Source: Mytilus edulis (Eukaryota > Mollusca > Bivalvia > Mytilida > Mytilidae). From it: a stretch of 64,000 bases of DNA. The notes beneath the pieces were generated by a model. That model ran no database searches. It was not told the DNA's origin and saw only the letters and a program-made list of their open reading frames with translations. The stretch covers positions 22,803,750 to 22,867,749 of the forward strand of contig NC_092356.1 of assembly GCF_963676685.1 (NCBI RefSeq). The letters are read 5' to 3'. This document shows positions 23,901-33,755 of this stretch, one piece after another. Both the position numbers and the translations under genes were made by a program. Position 1 is the first letter of the stretch. Each line of letters opens with the position of its first letter.

Positions 23901-26900
23901 ACAATATGTTTTTTCTCTCTTAAAATTGGGGATCAGCATTTTTTTTAAGGAAACAAACATATCCCCCCCCCCTTGAAGTTAAATGTTCGTTCCCTTATAA
24001 TAAGGTGTTTAATGATCGACCTACCAATATAAACACCAGTCCGAGTTTCTTGAATATCTTTCCTCATTAAACCACCATCTTCAAGTGCCATGTGAACACA
24101 CTCAAGAATGTATCGTTGTTGGGGGTCCATTTTAGCTGCTTCCGGTTCGCTAATTCCAAACATTTTTGGATCAAACTCATCAAAGCTGTAAAACAACATT
24201 AGTTCTGTTATACCGCTATTATTGAATCAATTGGGGTCTTTTCATTGACGAATGTTTCTAACACGCGAATTTCTCTTTAATCTCCCTTACAGAACTGAAA
24301 TGTTTGCAGCAACTGCAAATCTGCTGCAAACTTGCTGCAAACAAAATGCTTGCAGGAACCCTTTGAATAATGTTAGCAGATGTTCTAGATAATCATTTTC
24401 CCCATCAACTACTATTGAATGGAATAGACTTTCCGCCGACATACGAACGTCCAAAAAAATAAATATTTTTAAACGAAAGATGAAGTCCAAATTGATACAG
24501 CCACCTTCCTATTTTAGTTGTGGGGATAGAAAACTTAATATCATTCATACACGTTTGAGAAATATGTGCAGTTCTTTAAATTCAGATTTACATCGTGTTA
24601 ATATTAAACCAAGTCCGGCCTGCAGCTGTGGCCACCCTATTGAGGATAGTATACACTATTTTTTAGAGTGCGCTTTTCACAACGAAGCAAGAGAAATACT
24701 GTTTTCTAAATTAGAACGTTATGCTATATTCATTGAGCTTCTGTTAGCTGAATATTATTCAAATATGTAAGTCTAGTTGAATTTTGTGACAATTCTAGTT
24801 TAACTATAGCTAAAATTGAGAATGGAAATGGGGAATGTGTCAAAGAGACAACAACCCGACCAAATAAAAAACAACAGCAGAGGGTCACCAACAGGTCTTC
24901 AATGTAGCGAGAAATTCCCGCACCCGGAGGCGTCCTTCAGCTGGCCCCTAAACAAATATATACTAGTCCAGTGATATACATGCGCAAAGAAAATTTCAAA
25001 TAAATCTTTTTAATTTTAGATTCATGCATGTAATTCATTTGAGAACGTACTTGGAATTAATTCAACTTATTAAACATGTTAAAAGGTATAAACTTATGCT
25101 ATGAAAACTTTTCAAATGATAAAGTAATTGAATTATTTTATGAATGGATGGATGTAACATAACTTTTTAAGAATTTGCTGTGTAATATAGATAAAATGAT
25201 GTGTACACAACATGACATTGGTTAATTGTATAACATATTGATTTGAATAAAAATGTTTGCAGCAGGTCTGCAGCAAACACGCAGGAGAAAGATTAATTTG
25301 CATAAATATGTTTGCAGCAGGTCTGCGGCAAACACTCATTTGCATATAAATGTTTGCAGCAGGTCTGCAGCAAACAGGCAGGAGAAAGATTAATTTGCAT
25401 AAATATGTTTGCAGCAGGTCTGCAGCAAACACTCATTTGCATATAAATGTTTGCAACAGGTCTGCGGCAAACACTCATTTGCATGGTAAATTGTTTGCAG
25501 CAGACCTGCAGCGTATTTGCAGCAAACACAGACTCTATGTTCGCTGCAAATCTGCAGCAAGTTCGCAGCAGACTTGCAGCAAATGTTTGCAGGAGGCTGA
25601 TTTTTCAGTAAGGGCTTGGTGTCTAAAAATCGTTATTAATAGTAAAGTGTTTTATACTTCTCAGCAAGGTAAAGCCTTGTCAGTTATTATAAGTTTTCAA
25701 ATGCGTTTATCATTTCGATTTTGTAGCTACAATATCTTTTTTGTAGTTGTTAAATTAGTTCGCAACTTTTTCTAGACAATCCCTCAATATTAAAGGGTTA
25801 ATTATATGCATTACAGAATTTTCACTCAGTCAAAAAATCATCATACACCCTTTAAATTACAGTACAAATGCACACTTATTGTAAATAATAAATACATGGT
25901 ATTGTTTAACTACATTGAGTAACCAAGTCCCCAATATCAATGAAAAGTTAAAACGAAAAACTAATTTATATACAAAAAAAAGCCACTGAAATGAACAAAC
26001 CATAAATCACTATGGAATACCTTCTATTTAGTGAATAATTGTTTTAATATTTGCTAAAACTTTACGTTATTATTCTATAAATTAAAACTTAAAAAAATCA
26101 GCACTGCTATAAATAAGAATTTTCTGAAAAACTTTTGAAAATTTCTATGGAATCGTAATTATATCTATCTACATCTCAAACATATGTGCTTTGCTCATAA
26201 TTGAAGGCCGTACGGTGACCTATAGTTGTTAATGTCTGTTTCATTTTTGTCTTTTGAGGATAGTTGTCTCATTGGCAATCATACCACATCTTCTTTTTTT
26301 ATATATACATACTTTGATAAAAATCCTCCTCTACGGACATATGTTTTACCAGGTTCGTCGTAATCTGCTGAATAGTACTCTTCAACATTCCATCTTTCTG
26401 GCGGGATTTCAACCACGTGGTTCTCTCCATTCACTAGAACACGCCAAAAGTCATCAACAGTTTCCGCGCCAGGAAATTTTCCACCAACACCAACAATAGC
26501 AATGGCATTATCTAAATCTAAACCGGATCTAGAGAAAAAAATACTTTCAAATGTAAATACAAAAAAATAACAAAAAAACATTGACTTTGACAGAAAAAAA
26601 TGAGATGCAATTGACCCGGTAAATACAATTATCTATTCCAGAATACATTTGATTTTATGTTTTCCAAAATAAAAGATTTAATCTTAGCCTCATTTTCATA
26701 GTTAAGTGTACTGTTCCTTGCGAGGCAATGCATTTCCCGCACGTTTTGCACCAAAACAATAAGATTTCGCTGGACCGTATACACTCATTTATACATAAAA
26801 TACAGAAATTTTCATGAGAGTGACCAACTGACTGCCTTAAATGGGGCCCACTTCAGTCATGCTTCAGTGCATTTTTTCTCACAAAAAAGGGGTCGCTGTG

Positions 26901-28616
26901 CCCCTCTAAATCCGCCTCTGGTATACTGTTTTGCACTATAAATTAATAAATATATTAGATAATATAAATATATAATATGTTACTTACTCTTTATCTGGTT
27001 CAATATTTATCCTTCTGGACTTAAATTGAGGTAACTGGTCCATAGGATTTACGTCTTTTCCTGGTCCCATTTCATCGACCTTATCACCCATCCACTCTCG
27101 GGCTTCTTCCATTAACGCTTTACTATCCTCGTCATCCATGAATCCCCCCTGTTAATAAAAGAAAATCAAAACATCTAATTTTGTGTTTGTTTGCTTTGTG
27201 CATTTTAACTTTCTTTAATATAATAGTGAGGGCCCTCATGGGGTTTTTGATTATGTGATTACTTGGCCGTTTTTTTAATGATTATTTGATTATTAAGCCA
27301 AATATTTCATGATTATTTGATTACCTAGGACTGTATTTTTAGTTTATGATTATTTGATTACTAAAGATAAGCAAATATTTAATGATTATGTGATTATATT
27401 GGCAAAAATGGTGATTATGTGATTACTAGGACCCCCCATGAGGGGCCTCAATAGTATCAAATCTAGAAGTCTTTGGTCCAGAATTAAGAACGATCATCTT
27501 CTGTATGTTACCGCACATTTTGATGTCAAATTCTTCTTATTTCTACAACATTATAAACATCTGCCAAAAACTTTTAAAAAAAAGTTGGTTTCACAACACA
27601 GAATTAGCTTTTCCCATGAGTATGAAGTATGAATTATACATTTTCTTTTGAAAAAGTAAAAAAAAAACAACAAACATTTCGATAGTTCAGTAGCAAATAA
27701 TTATAACTGCAATGAGATGTTCTTGCATAAATTCAATACAAAATCATGCAACGAATGTGTCCGATTGAAGGACATCTTTGAGAGTTTATTGACAATGTGT
27801 TTCTGATACTTTTGTGCAATAAATTTATTATCAAGTGTACATACGAGTTTGTATGTGGATCTTTTTAAACAAATACCGGTAAAAATTTATGGATTTTCGT
27901 GGTATGTTTGGTTTATTTAGTCGTTTAGTCAATGGGATATGGAATATATATGAACTCTTTCTTTATTTTGAAAAATATGATCGTTACACCGTACCTTTTT
28001 AAAAATGCAATAAAAGTCTTCTAAAAAGACTACACCGAACAGCTGTAGACATTTAGACGAAGATATATAGAGAAATTGGTACCTATTAAAACGTTTAAAG
28101 CCGCTGCATTTGTTGGCATCTGTCTTAAGTCTAGAATCTGATTTTCAGTAGTTTGTTGGTGTGGTTCAAAAATTATCTCGTTTCTCGTTTTTTTATATAG
28201 ATAAGGCCATTGGCTTTTCCCGTTTGAATGGTTTTACACATATCATTTTTGTTATAGCTTGCTTTTCGGTGTGAGCCAAAGCTCCGAGTTGAAGACCGTA
28301 CTTTGACCTATATAATGGTTTACTTTTACAAATTGTGACTTGGATGAAAGAGTTGTCTCATTGACACTCATACCACGTCTTCTTATATCTATGTTTTATC
28401 TATTATAGTATTTTATTAATTGCTTGTACATTTATCGAGTATTTATTGAACACTTGTTGGGTTCTGTCTCGTTGGAAAGCACCCTTTAATCACACATGGT
28501 TTATTTTTAGTATTTCTTTATTGCAGACAATACGGAAAACATACCATTTGGCCTCCTCCAGGGCCTCCAGGGCCGCCCATCGGGCCTCCCATCTGGCCGT
28601 GGCCTCCTTGCATCAT
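11657..28616 (-). CDS. Animal FAS-like polyketide synthase with C-terminal condensation-like and PH-like domains (10 coding exons, 2860 aa)
   Basis: Exons in order: 28616-28545, 27148-26988, 26528-26313, 24185-24025, 23396-23193, 22805-22624, 22009-21835, 20874-13885, 13300-13139, 11916-11657. All introns are GT-AG and all phases close, giving 8583 nt. Domains by residue: Gly-rich leader 1-24; KS about 82-510 (Cys255, His390, His431); AT 611-924 (GQSVGE Ser699, His808); DH 990-1240 (HNVAGNILVP His1006, Asp1170); acidic Ser/Lys linker 1284-1364; structural KR 1365-1560; degenerate ER 1575-1845; KR 1895-2150 (GGMTGLG, Lys2008, Tyr2045, Asn2049); ACP (DSM Ser2214); condensation-like 2276-2699 (NHLALDLHS, His2408); PH-like 2725-2810. 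There is no thioesterase and no methyltransferase. It should build a partly reduced polyketide or fatty acyl chain, with the condensation-like domain a candidate for release. The family is firm; product and release are inference. Confidence 0.92.
11917..13138 (-). other. PKS intron 9, nothing recognised
   Basis: AT-rich intron of 1222 bases without recognisable repeat families or ORFs of note. Confidence 0.6.
13139..13300 (-). CDS. PKS exon 9: first half of a PH-like domain
   Basis: It encodes KKGWDHEVYLFLGSEDEKYI, then DRRIAYTDITDIRMVDMN, the beta-strand pattern of a pleckstrin-homology fold. Acceptor TTCTAG|ATGTT, donor AATG|GTAAGA. Phase 1 at both ends joins exons 8 and 10 exactly. Confidence 0.75.
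13301..13884 (-). other. PKS intron 8 with a family 2 repeat
   Basis: Contains one family 2 copy at about 13650-13830 in + orientation (TTAGTTTTCTCGTTTGAATT ... GGCAACCATACCACATA). Confidence 0.7.
13885..20874 (-). CDS. PKS exon 8: KS end, AT, DH, degenerate ER, KR, ACP and condensation-like domain
   Basis: A single 6990-base exon encodes over four fifths of the enzyme. It starts at TTGTAG|GAACT (GTGTPVGDPIEAN, then KTNIGHLE) and ends at TCAA|GTGAGT. Open reading runs on past the donor to 13727, but the last 39 residues (EYWLFFYTPNDF...) have no domain and the downstream exon keeps phase, so splicing is preferred. The linker between DH and structural KR (about 17990-18240) is rich in Ser, Lys, Asp and Glu and is probably disordered. 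Such a large internal exon is unusual beside seven short KS exons and may reflect past loss of introns. Confidence 0.93.
20911..21045 (+). repeat. Dispersed repeat family 1 copy in PKS intron 7
   Basis: Starts AAAGGCAACAGTAGTATACC and ends GGGTTGAACCTGGG. It is shorter than other copies because of an internal deletion. Confidence 0.8.
21287..21742 (+). repeat. 228-bp tandem duplication in PKS intron 7
   Basis: Two adjacent copies (21287-21514 and 21515-21742) begin AACAGATTTTTGATGAAAGG and end AATGTCAAAGATAGAATACA. They differ by only a few bases and small indels, so the duplication is recent. Open frames inside (21182-21415 and 21494-21709) are by-products. Confidence 0.9.
21835..22009 (-). 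CDS. PKS exon 7: ketosynthase, NQDG and EAHG segment
   Basis: It encodes ARADGNKIWATIATGCNQDG, then ITAPSIQMQTELL and YIEAHG, with catalytic His390 at the end. Acceptor ATTATAG|GCAAG, donor CACG|GTAACT. Confidence 0.9.
22010..22623 (-). other. PKS intron 6 with dispersed repeat
   Basis: Holds a repeat at about 22405-22590 with the landmarks CACGAGCATCACTGAAGAGA and AAATGCGCATCTGGTGCAAG, which I recall as common in bivalve genomes. It also has several GAACAGCAATAA words near 22245-22300. Confidence 0.7.
22624..22805 (-). CDS. PKS exon 6: ketosynthase, GEGGG segment
   Basis: It encodes MAICGGVNSILYPD, then FSDTADGYIRGEGGGVIVLK. Acceptor GTTAG|GTGAT, donor AAAGAT|GTATGT. Confidence 0.9.
22806..23192 (-). 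other. PKS intron 5 with partial family 2 repeats
   Basis: Two partial family 2 tails lie at about 22990-23075 and 23140-23165 (TTGTCTCATTGGCACTCATA and ATCATACCACATCTCC). Confidence 0.6.
23193..23396 (-). CDS. PKS exon 5: ketosynthase active-site cysteine
   Basis: It carries SIDTACSSSLVAIHLA, with nucleophile Cys255 in the assembled protein. Acceptor TTGCAG|GAGTT, donor AGCG|GTAAGT. Confidence 0.92.
23397..24024 (-). other. PKS intron 4, no gene
   Basis: AT-rich intron with a short C run near 23963-23972. I see nothing else. Confidence 0.5.
24025..24185 (-). CDS. PKS exon 4: ketosynthase, DPQQR segment
   Basis: It encodes FDEFDPKMFGISEPEAAKMD, then PQQRYILECVHMALEDGG and TGVYIG. Acceptor TTTACAG|CTTTG, donor ATTG|GTAGGT. 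Confidence 0.9.
24395..24770 (+). pseudogene. LINE (non-LTR retrotransposon) ORF2 C-terminal fragment
   Basis: One open frame reads EWNRLSADIRTSKKINIFKR, then NIIHTRLRNMCSSLNSDLHR and ACSCGHPIEDSIHYFLEC. The RLR..CSSLN..L then CxCG...H..LEC arrangement is the C-terminal end of reverse transcriptases of LINEs, including the Cys/His cluster. The RT and endonuclease core is absent. The fragment lies antisense to the PKS gene. Confidence 0.75.
25250..25600. repeat. Tandem array with GTTTGCAGCAGGTCTGCAGC core
   Basis: Units of about 55 and 42 bases alternate. Each starts ATGTTTGCAGCAGGTCTG and carries a near-palindromic GTTTGC...GCAAAC core with PstI-type CTGCAG. The long unit adds GGAGAAAGATTAATTTGCAT, the short one ACTCATTTGCATATAA. 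It becomes degenerate towards 25600. Repetitive open frames on both strands here (Cys-rich translations) are artefacts. Confidence 0.9.
25615..26312 (-). other. Rest of PKS intron 3
   Basis: AT-rich, with one family 2 copy at about 26185-26300 right next to exon 3. Confidence 0.6.
26313..26528 (-). CDS. PKS exon 3: ketosynthase N-terminus
   Basis: It encodes DLDNAIAIVGVGGKFPGA, the standard start of a KS domain, through the NHVVEIPPERWNVEEYY motif and YVRRGGFL. Acceptor CTCTAG|ATCC, donor TCAAA|GTATGT. Confidence 0.9.
26988..27148 (-). CDS. PKS exon 2: pre-KS linker
   Basis: Acceptor AACAG|GGGGG and donor AAAGA|GTAAGT. It encodes a charged linker (GGFMDDEDSKALMEEAREWM ... PMDQLPQFKSRRINIEPDKE) with no catalytic motif, in phase with both neighbours. 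Confidence 0.85.
27228..27449. mobile_element. 222-bp MITE with 16-bp inverted ends and 6-bp target duplication
   Basis: The ends are GAGGGCCCTCATGGGG and, on the other strand, GAGGCCCCTCATGGGG. AATAGT flanks both sides (27222-27227 and 27450-27455). The interior is made of TGATTATTTGATTA-type words. It sits in PKS intron 1 and has no coding capacity. Confidence 0.85.
28105..28395 (+). repeat. Dispersed repeat family 2, long form, in PKS intron 1
   Basis: Same landmarks as the copy at 10650-10945: CTCGTTTCTCGTTTTTTTAT, GGTGTGAGCCAAAGCTCCG, AGTTGTCTCATTGACACTCA. Confidence 0.8.
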
Positions 28617-28650
28617 CTTGACCGTTTAAACACTTAGGTACTTTTTGAGC
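28545..28650 (-). CDS. PKS exon 1: start codon and Gly/Met-rich leader
   Basis: The exon starts after TTTTCAG (AG at 28652-28651). The first ATG of an ATGATG pair is at 28616; coding runs 28616-28545 (24 codons) to the donor ATG|GTATGT. The peptide is low-complexity (MMQGGHGQMGGPMGGPGG...), not a signal peptide. About 34 bases of 5' UTR precede it, so a non-coding exon lies further upstream. Confidence 0.75.
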
Positions 28651-29109
28651 CTGAAAATATTGAATAGTTTTATCACATTGTATTAAACATGCGCAAGTAA
28701 ATATACAGAGGCGGATTTAGAAAAAAAACCATTGGTTGGTTATATAGGGAACCACTGAAAACGTTTCTTATATTTATTCTCTGCTTACGCTGTGTTCGTA
28801 ATATTTCAACTAAACATAGGGTTCACGTGCGCGACTTCAAAATTAAACTTGCAACAACAGTCGTGTTTAGAATTACGGTTAAAATAAAATTGACCACTTC
28901 GTAAAGTAATATTTTCTCGAAATTCAAAAAATAGAAGTTTTTAATTTTTGTGTCTTGTAAATTTTATGCGTTAAACGGTTTTCCGGAACGTTTTTGGTTA
29001 ATCAAATCAAAATGAAGACCTTATGTGTACTTATTTTCAATGTAAAATGATATTTAAAATTCATATTATTTTTATTCAATTCGTTTCACAACCATGACAA
29101 CTTGTACTG

Positions 29110-29283
29110 GACCAGGGGCGGATCCAGCAATTTTAAAAAGGGGGGGGGGGGGGGGGGGGTCCTAAACCTGGACAAAGGGGCGTTCCAATTACATGTCCCC
29201 ATTCAAATGCATTGATCGTCCAAAAAAAAAGGGGGGGTTCCATCCCCCGGAACCCCCCCCCCCCCTCTGGATCCGCGCCTGTG
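29110..29283. mobile_element. Short foldback element with GGCGGATCCAG ends
   Basis: Left end CCAGGGGCGGATCCAG and right end CTGGATCCGCGCCTG are inverted repeats. The interior is almost all G and C runs, including about 19 consecutive G near 29141. Related AGGCGGATTTAG sequences occur singly at 26905 and 28697. Confidence 0.7.
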
Positions 29284-30409
29284 GACATATATATATATAA
29301 ATCACATGTTTAAAATATCGTTTTCATCCTACATCCAAAACAAACCGTTTCAAAGTTGTTTTTCTCGTTTCGTCTGAGAAATTACTTTGACAATGAAATA
29401 TGTCAATTTCCTAGAGTGTAAACTGAAAAAAGTCGTATCTTATTCTAGGACATTTCTCTATTTTTATTTTTATATATTTTTCTCTTTTGTTTACATTTTA
29501 GTTCATAGTTTGAAATAATCAGCACATGAAAGAAAAGGAGAAAATAAATAAAAAGTTGTATAAAACAATGAAATAGACTTTAGTTCATAATACATAATAC
29601 GTGAAACACAAAATGTGAAACAATAAGAACAGATAGATGACCTTGATTTGTGTAACGTGAAATCTGCCCCGAGGAGTAACATAATTATTTGTTGAGACAC
29701 ATTTATATAACTAACCTAATATGTTTATAGCCCACGCGATGTAGTCACAATACATGTACAATCCTATGTAACGGTATTAAATAGGTTGTACTCATTATAA
29801 ATAGCATATATATATATCATATCGCGTTCTGACAGATAATTAGGAATTTGTTATTTATTGGAAAATATCATCCTGTATATACATTTGTACCAGACATAAT
29901 AATATTAACCGCTGGACGTTCGAAAAACATAAAAGAGGAAAAAGAAGGGGCAGAAGTCGCCAACAATAGCCATAGCTGCTGAGAAAAAAATGCATATATT
30001 TTTTTTTAATTTCAATAAGTAAACGCTAATGATCTCGATTTTATACAAAATAACTTACTTTAAGTGAGCAGAGGATCATACATGAAAAAAGACCTTCAAA
30101 AATCGTGTTTTGAAGCAGGGACTTGACTTTATATACTGATAGTATAGAAAGTCCCTGTTTAAAGTATATTCATTTTTACAATATTCAACGGGAAATATGT
30201 ATTTATATGTTGTTAACTTTGTTTGTAGCCTTTCAATCGAAGTATTTAAATAGAAACCGTTATCAATGACTTAATAATTTTCTATCAAAAATGATCAAAA
30301 ATAACATCAAGCAAGCTAAACACTTATATATAAAGTAATTTCAAAAGTTTAAAAAGAATATTATATGTAAAATTTACAATGGGTGGTCGTTTATGTTTTT
30401 GTATAAAAT

Positions 30410-30555
30410 AAATAAAAATAAATAAAATGATGCTCTGTTTAGATTTGGTAAATGAAATAAAGAAAATAAAGAAAACAAATAAAGTAAATAAAATAAATAA
30501 AATAAATAAAAACAATGGTGCGCTATTTAGATTTTTGCTATAAAATAAATAAAAT
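30410..30555. repeat. AAATAAATAAAAT microsatellite-like block
   Basis: Repeated AAATAAATAAA and AAAGAAAATAAAG words, twice following TGCTCTGTTTAGATTT or GCGCTATTTAGATTTT. Confidence 0.7.
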
Positions 30556-30565
30556 GTGTTCTTAC

Positions 30566-30610
30566 CTTTCGTAAGTCTACAGCTTATTGACAGTACGCTA
30601 ACAAAAAATG
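30566..30610 (-). other. Possible 5' untranslated first exon of the PKS gene (3' edge only)
   Basis: ACGAAAG|GTAAGA on the minus strand is a strong donor (exon ends 30566). It lies upstream of the acceptor that opens exon 1 at 28650. An AT-rich TATA-like AATAAAATAAATG lies some 50 bases upstream. Transcript evidence is needed; the left edge here is nominal. Confidence 0.3.
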
Positions 30611-31255
30611 AACATTTATTTTATTAAATAACTGCATGCCTCACCAGATCTAGGACGAAAGATGTTTTAAAAAATGAGCACATTTTTGTTTACGCAACCG
30701 ATGATTTTATACATTTCATAACCTGTGTCCTGGGCGGGGCATAATCCATTGTATAACTATAATTTTGATTGACAGTAGACAAGTGTTGCTATAATTCTAA
30801 TACTCGACACGTAATCATTGGTCAATTTGGGAGACGTGTATCAGTCAATGTCATCTGCATATTAAGTACTAGTATTGATAAATAATATAGCAATAAACGT
30901 TCATAAAATGTCAGAGCCTGGTAATAAAAACGTAAAGGAAATAAGATAAAGGTTACAAGATCGATGGTATTTTTTGTCTTAGAATGAGAATAGAATCGCG
31001 CCGTAAGTGGTCATCATATGATCGCTTGTCGCTTTAATAACCTTTTTATGTGCTGCTTGGAAATCATTACACTCTGGACATTAAGAACATCAGTAGTCCT
31101 TAAAGTGCAAATTCTTTATTATAATCTGTCAGACGACACAAAGTGAAACAGCGTTACAAAAGGAATTCAGCACATATTCAAACGGAAATCGTAGATATTA
31201 TATGCAATTATTTATTATAAAATAAACTATAAACAAATGCATACAAAACAAATGT

Positions 31256-32485
31256 ATACGGTAACCAATAGGTGTAAACCTTTATGTCATTTGAGTGAAT
31301 ACATTTGTAGTTGTACGGTAACCAATAGGTGTAAACCTTTATGTCATTTGAGTGAATAGTTGTACGGTAACCTATAGGTATAAACCTTTATTTCATTTGA
31401 GTGAAGAGTTGTACGGTAACCTATAGGTATAAACCTTTATGTCATTTGAGTGAAGAGTTGTACGATAACCTATAGGTGTAAACCTTTATGTCATTTGAGT
31501 GAATAGTTGTACGATAACCAATAGGTGTAAACCTTTATGTCATTTGAGTGAATAGTTGTACGATAACCTATAGGTGTAAACCTTTATGTCATTTGAGTGA
31601 ATAGTTGTACGGTAACCTATAGGTATAAACCTTTATGTCATTTGAGTGAAGAGTTGTACGATAACCTATAGGTATAAACCTTTATGTCATTTGAGTGAAG
31701 AGTTGTACGATAACCTATAGGTATAAACCTTTATGTCATTTGAGTGAATAGTTGTACGATAACCTATAGGTATAAACCTTTATGTCATTTGAGTGAATAG
31801 TTGTACGATAACCTATAGGTATAAACCTTTATGTCATTTGAGTGAATAGTTGTACGATAACCTATAGGTATAAACCTTTATGTCATTTGAGTGAATAGTT
31901 GTACGATAACCTATAGGTATAAACCTTTATGTCATTTGAGTGAATAGTTGTACGATAACCTATAGGTATAAACCTTTATGTCATTTGAGTGAATAGATGT
32001 ACGATAACCTATAGGTATAAACCTTTATGTCATTTGAGTGAATAGTTGTACGGTAACCTATAGGTATAAACCTTTATGTCATTTGAGTGAAGAGTTGTAC
32101 GGTAACCTATAGGTATAAACCTTTATGTCATTTGAGTGAAGAGTTGTACGATAACCTATAGGTATAAACCTTTATGTCATTTGAGTGAATAGTTGTACGA
32201 TAACCTATAGATATAAACCTTTATGTCATTTGAGTGAAGAGTTGTACGATAACCTATAGGTATAAACCTTTATGTCATTTGAGTGAAGAGTTGTACGGTA
32301 ACCTATAGGTGTAAACCTTTATGTCATTTGAGTGAATAGTTGTACGGTAACCTATAGGTGTAAACCTTTATGTCATTTGAGTGAATAGTTGTACGATAAC
32401 CTATAGATATAAACCTTTATGTCATTTGAGTGAATAGTTGTACGATAACCTGTAGGTATAAACCTTTATGTCATTTGAGAGAAGA
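31256..32485 (+). repeat. Minisatellite, about 25 copies of a 49-bp unit
   Basis: The unit is AGTTGTACGATAACCTATAG + GTATAAACCTTTATGTCATT + TGAGTGAAT. Variants differ at three linked places (CGG/CGA, GTG/GTA, GAATAG/GAAGAG). The first copy has about ten extra bases. The core ACCTATAGGT is a palindrome. No copy encodes an extended frame. Confidence 0.97.
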
Positions 32486-33238
32486 TTTGTCTCATTTCTT
32501 TTTATAAATATTAATTGAAAACCCTTTTTTTCTCTCTCAATATTTTCAAAAATATAGCAGCACTGGATATATTAGTATATGCATACCAAAGTTCATTAGT
32601 ACTGAATCTATTTGATAAAATTATATCTTGCTTTATATTTATATATACTGATCTAGCGTATTGAAGAAAATCGTTTCACTGAAACATCACAATTTTTAAA
32701 CACCATAACATAAAGAGTTCGTAGCTTACAATGATTAATACAGTTTATTACATGAATAGTCGTTCTTTTTCTCTCCTTCCAATAAATATGTTTTCTACAA
32801 TCACAACAACAGGGTTTTTTTTTCACAGCCTACAATGAAGTAAACTGGAAAATCGAAAAACCAATATGAAATTAAAATACATGTATTTATTCATCATGAA
32901 TAAGAAAGAAACCTTCAATTTTACTGAATAAATTGTTTTTGAATATGATTTTATCGAGGTGTTTTTAAATTAGAATATGAATAAACCATTCACATGTTGA
33001 TGAAGGGTTATGTGACGAATTCATACATGATTATGGTTTATTCACGGTAGAATTGTAATGGTCTGTTTTCTAATACTATCAACTCAAGATATAAAAGTCG
33101 GTATATAAAAGCTATAGTCAGTTTATTTAGTTTGTTTAGGCAAATTCCCAACGAATACTTGATACAGAGACTCTTCTATATGTATTTGATAAATATAGAT
33201 TTTACCATTCGTCTGCATCAAGTGTGATACGATTTTTT
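32486..33238. other. Intergenic, nothing recognised
   Basis: AT-rich sequence with no gene or clear repeat. Confidence 0.5.
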
Positions 33239-33320
33239 CCACTCGAGACAATGAAATTTTAAATCTAAATTGAGGCTCATCGAGCGTTTTAAATATTTAA
33301 AATTTAACTGTCGAGAGTGG
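33239..33320. mobile_element. Hairpin element with CCACTCGAGACA ends
   Basis: CCACTCGAGACAATGAAATT at the left pairs with the complement of AATTTAACTGTCGAGAGTGG at the right. A related copy lies at 63921-64000, and both share about 25 bases to their left (CAAGTGNGNTACGATTT). Confidence 0.7.
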
Positions 33321-33755
33321 ATACATAGATGTATAGTATTGCACGAGATTTGGTGGTGGAATCTGTTTCTCTAACGATATGCAGACAACCATAATCCTTC
33401 TTTTCAAATGATCTGCAAAAAAGATGTGTTCTTTCTATGTGACGTAATCAGTCATGGTCGCCTTTTTTCATGACGTCACAATGGAATTTTAGAGGAAAGC
33501 AAGAAAATTAGACGTCATATTCGTCTTTTGACCAATGGCAAACTGAGATTAAACGAACCACATGTTGATGAAATAAAAATAATCAACAGGCCAGGAAAAG
33601 TATAAATCGAGTAAGAATTAGAGAAATATGTTTCAAGCATAGTAAATTTTTATTGTAAAGTATGGGGATCCCATAAAAAAATCGATATTTACACACATAT
33701 ATAAATATATACATATATATAAATTACAGGGTGAATTTTGCACTAGGAAAAGTAC

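Larger units (their letters stand above)
24284..25614. mobile_element. Composite repeat element in PKS intron 3
   Basis: The ends are short and inverted (CCCTTACAGAA at 24284 and the complement of CCCTTACTGAA at 25614), and both inner flanks carry TTTGCAGCA-rich sequence. Inside are a LINE fragment and a TTTGCAGCAGGTCTGCAGCA tandem array. The terminal match is only about eleven bases with one difference, so the element may be a chance composite. Confidence 0.35.

Noticed and set aside
25133..25775. Cys-rich repeated open frames on both strands (CRRPAANI, CRSAANTH type)
   Set aside because: They are translations of the TTTGCAGCAGGTCTGCAGCA tandem array; frames are open because unit lengths allow it.
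11657..28616. Calling the PKS a standard fatty acid synthase
   Set aside because: The ER lacks its nucleotide motif, there is no thioesterase, and condensation-like and PH-like domains follow the ACP.
31256..32485. CRISPR-like array
   Set aside because: Units are contiguous 49-bp repeats without variable spacers in a eukaryotic genome; it is a minisatellite.
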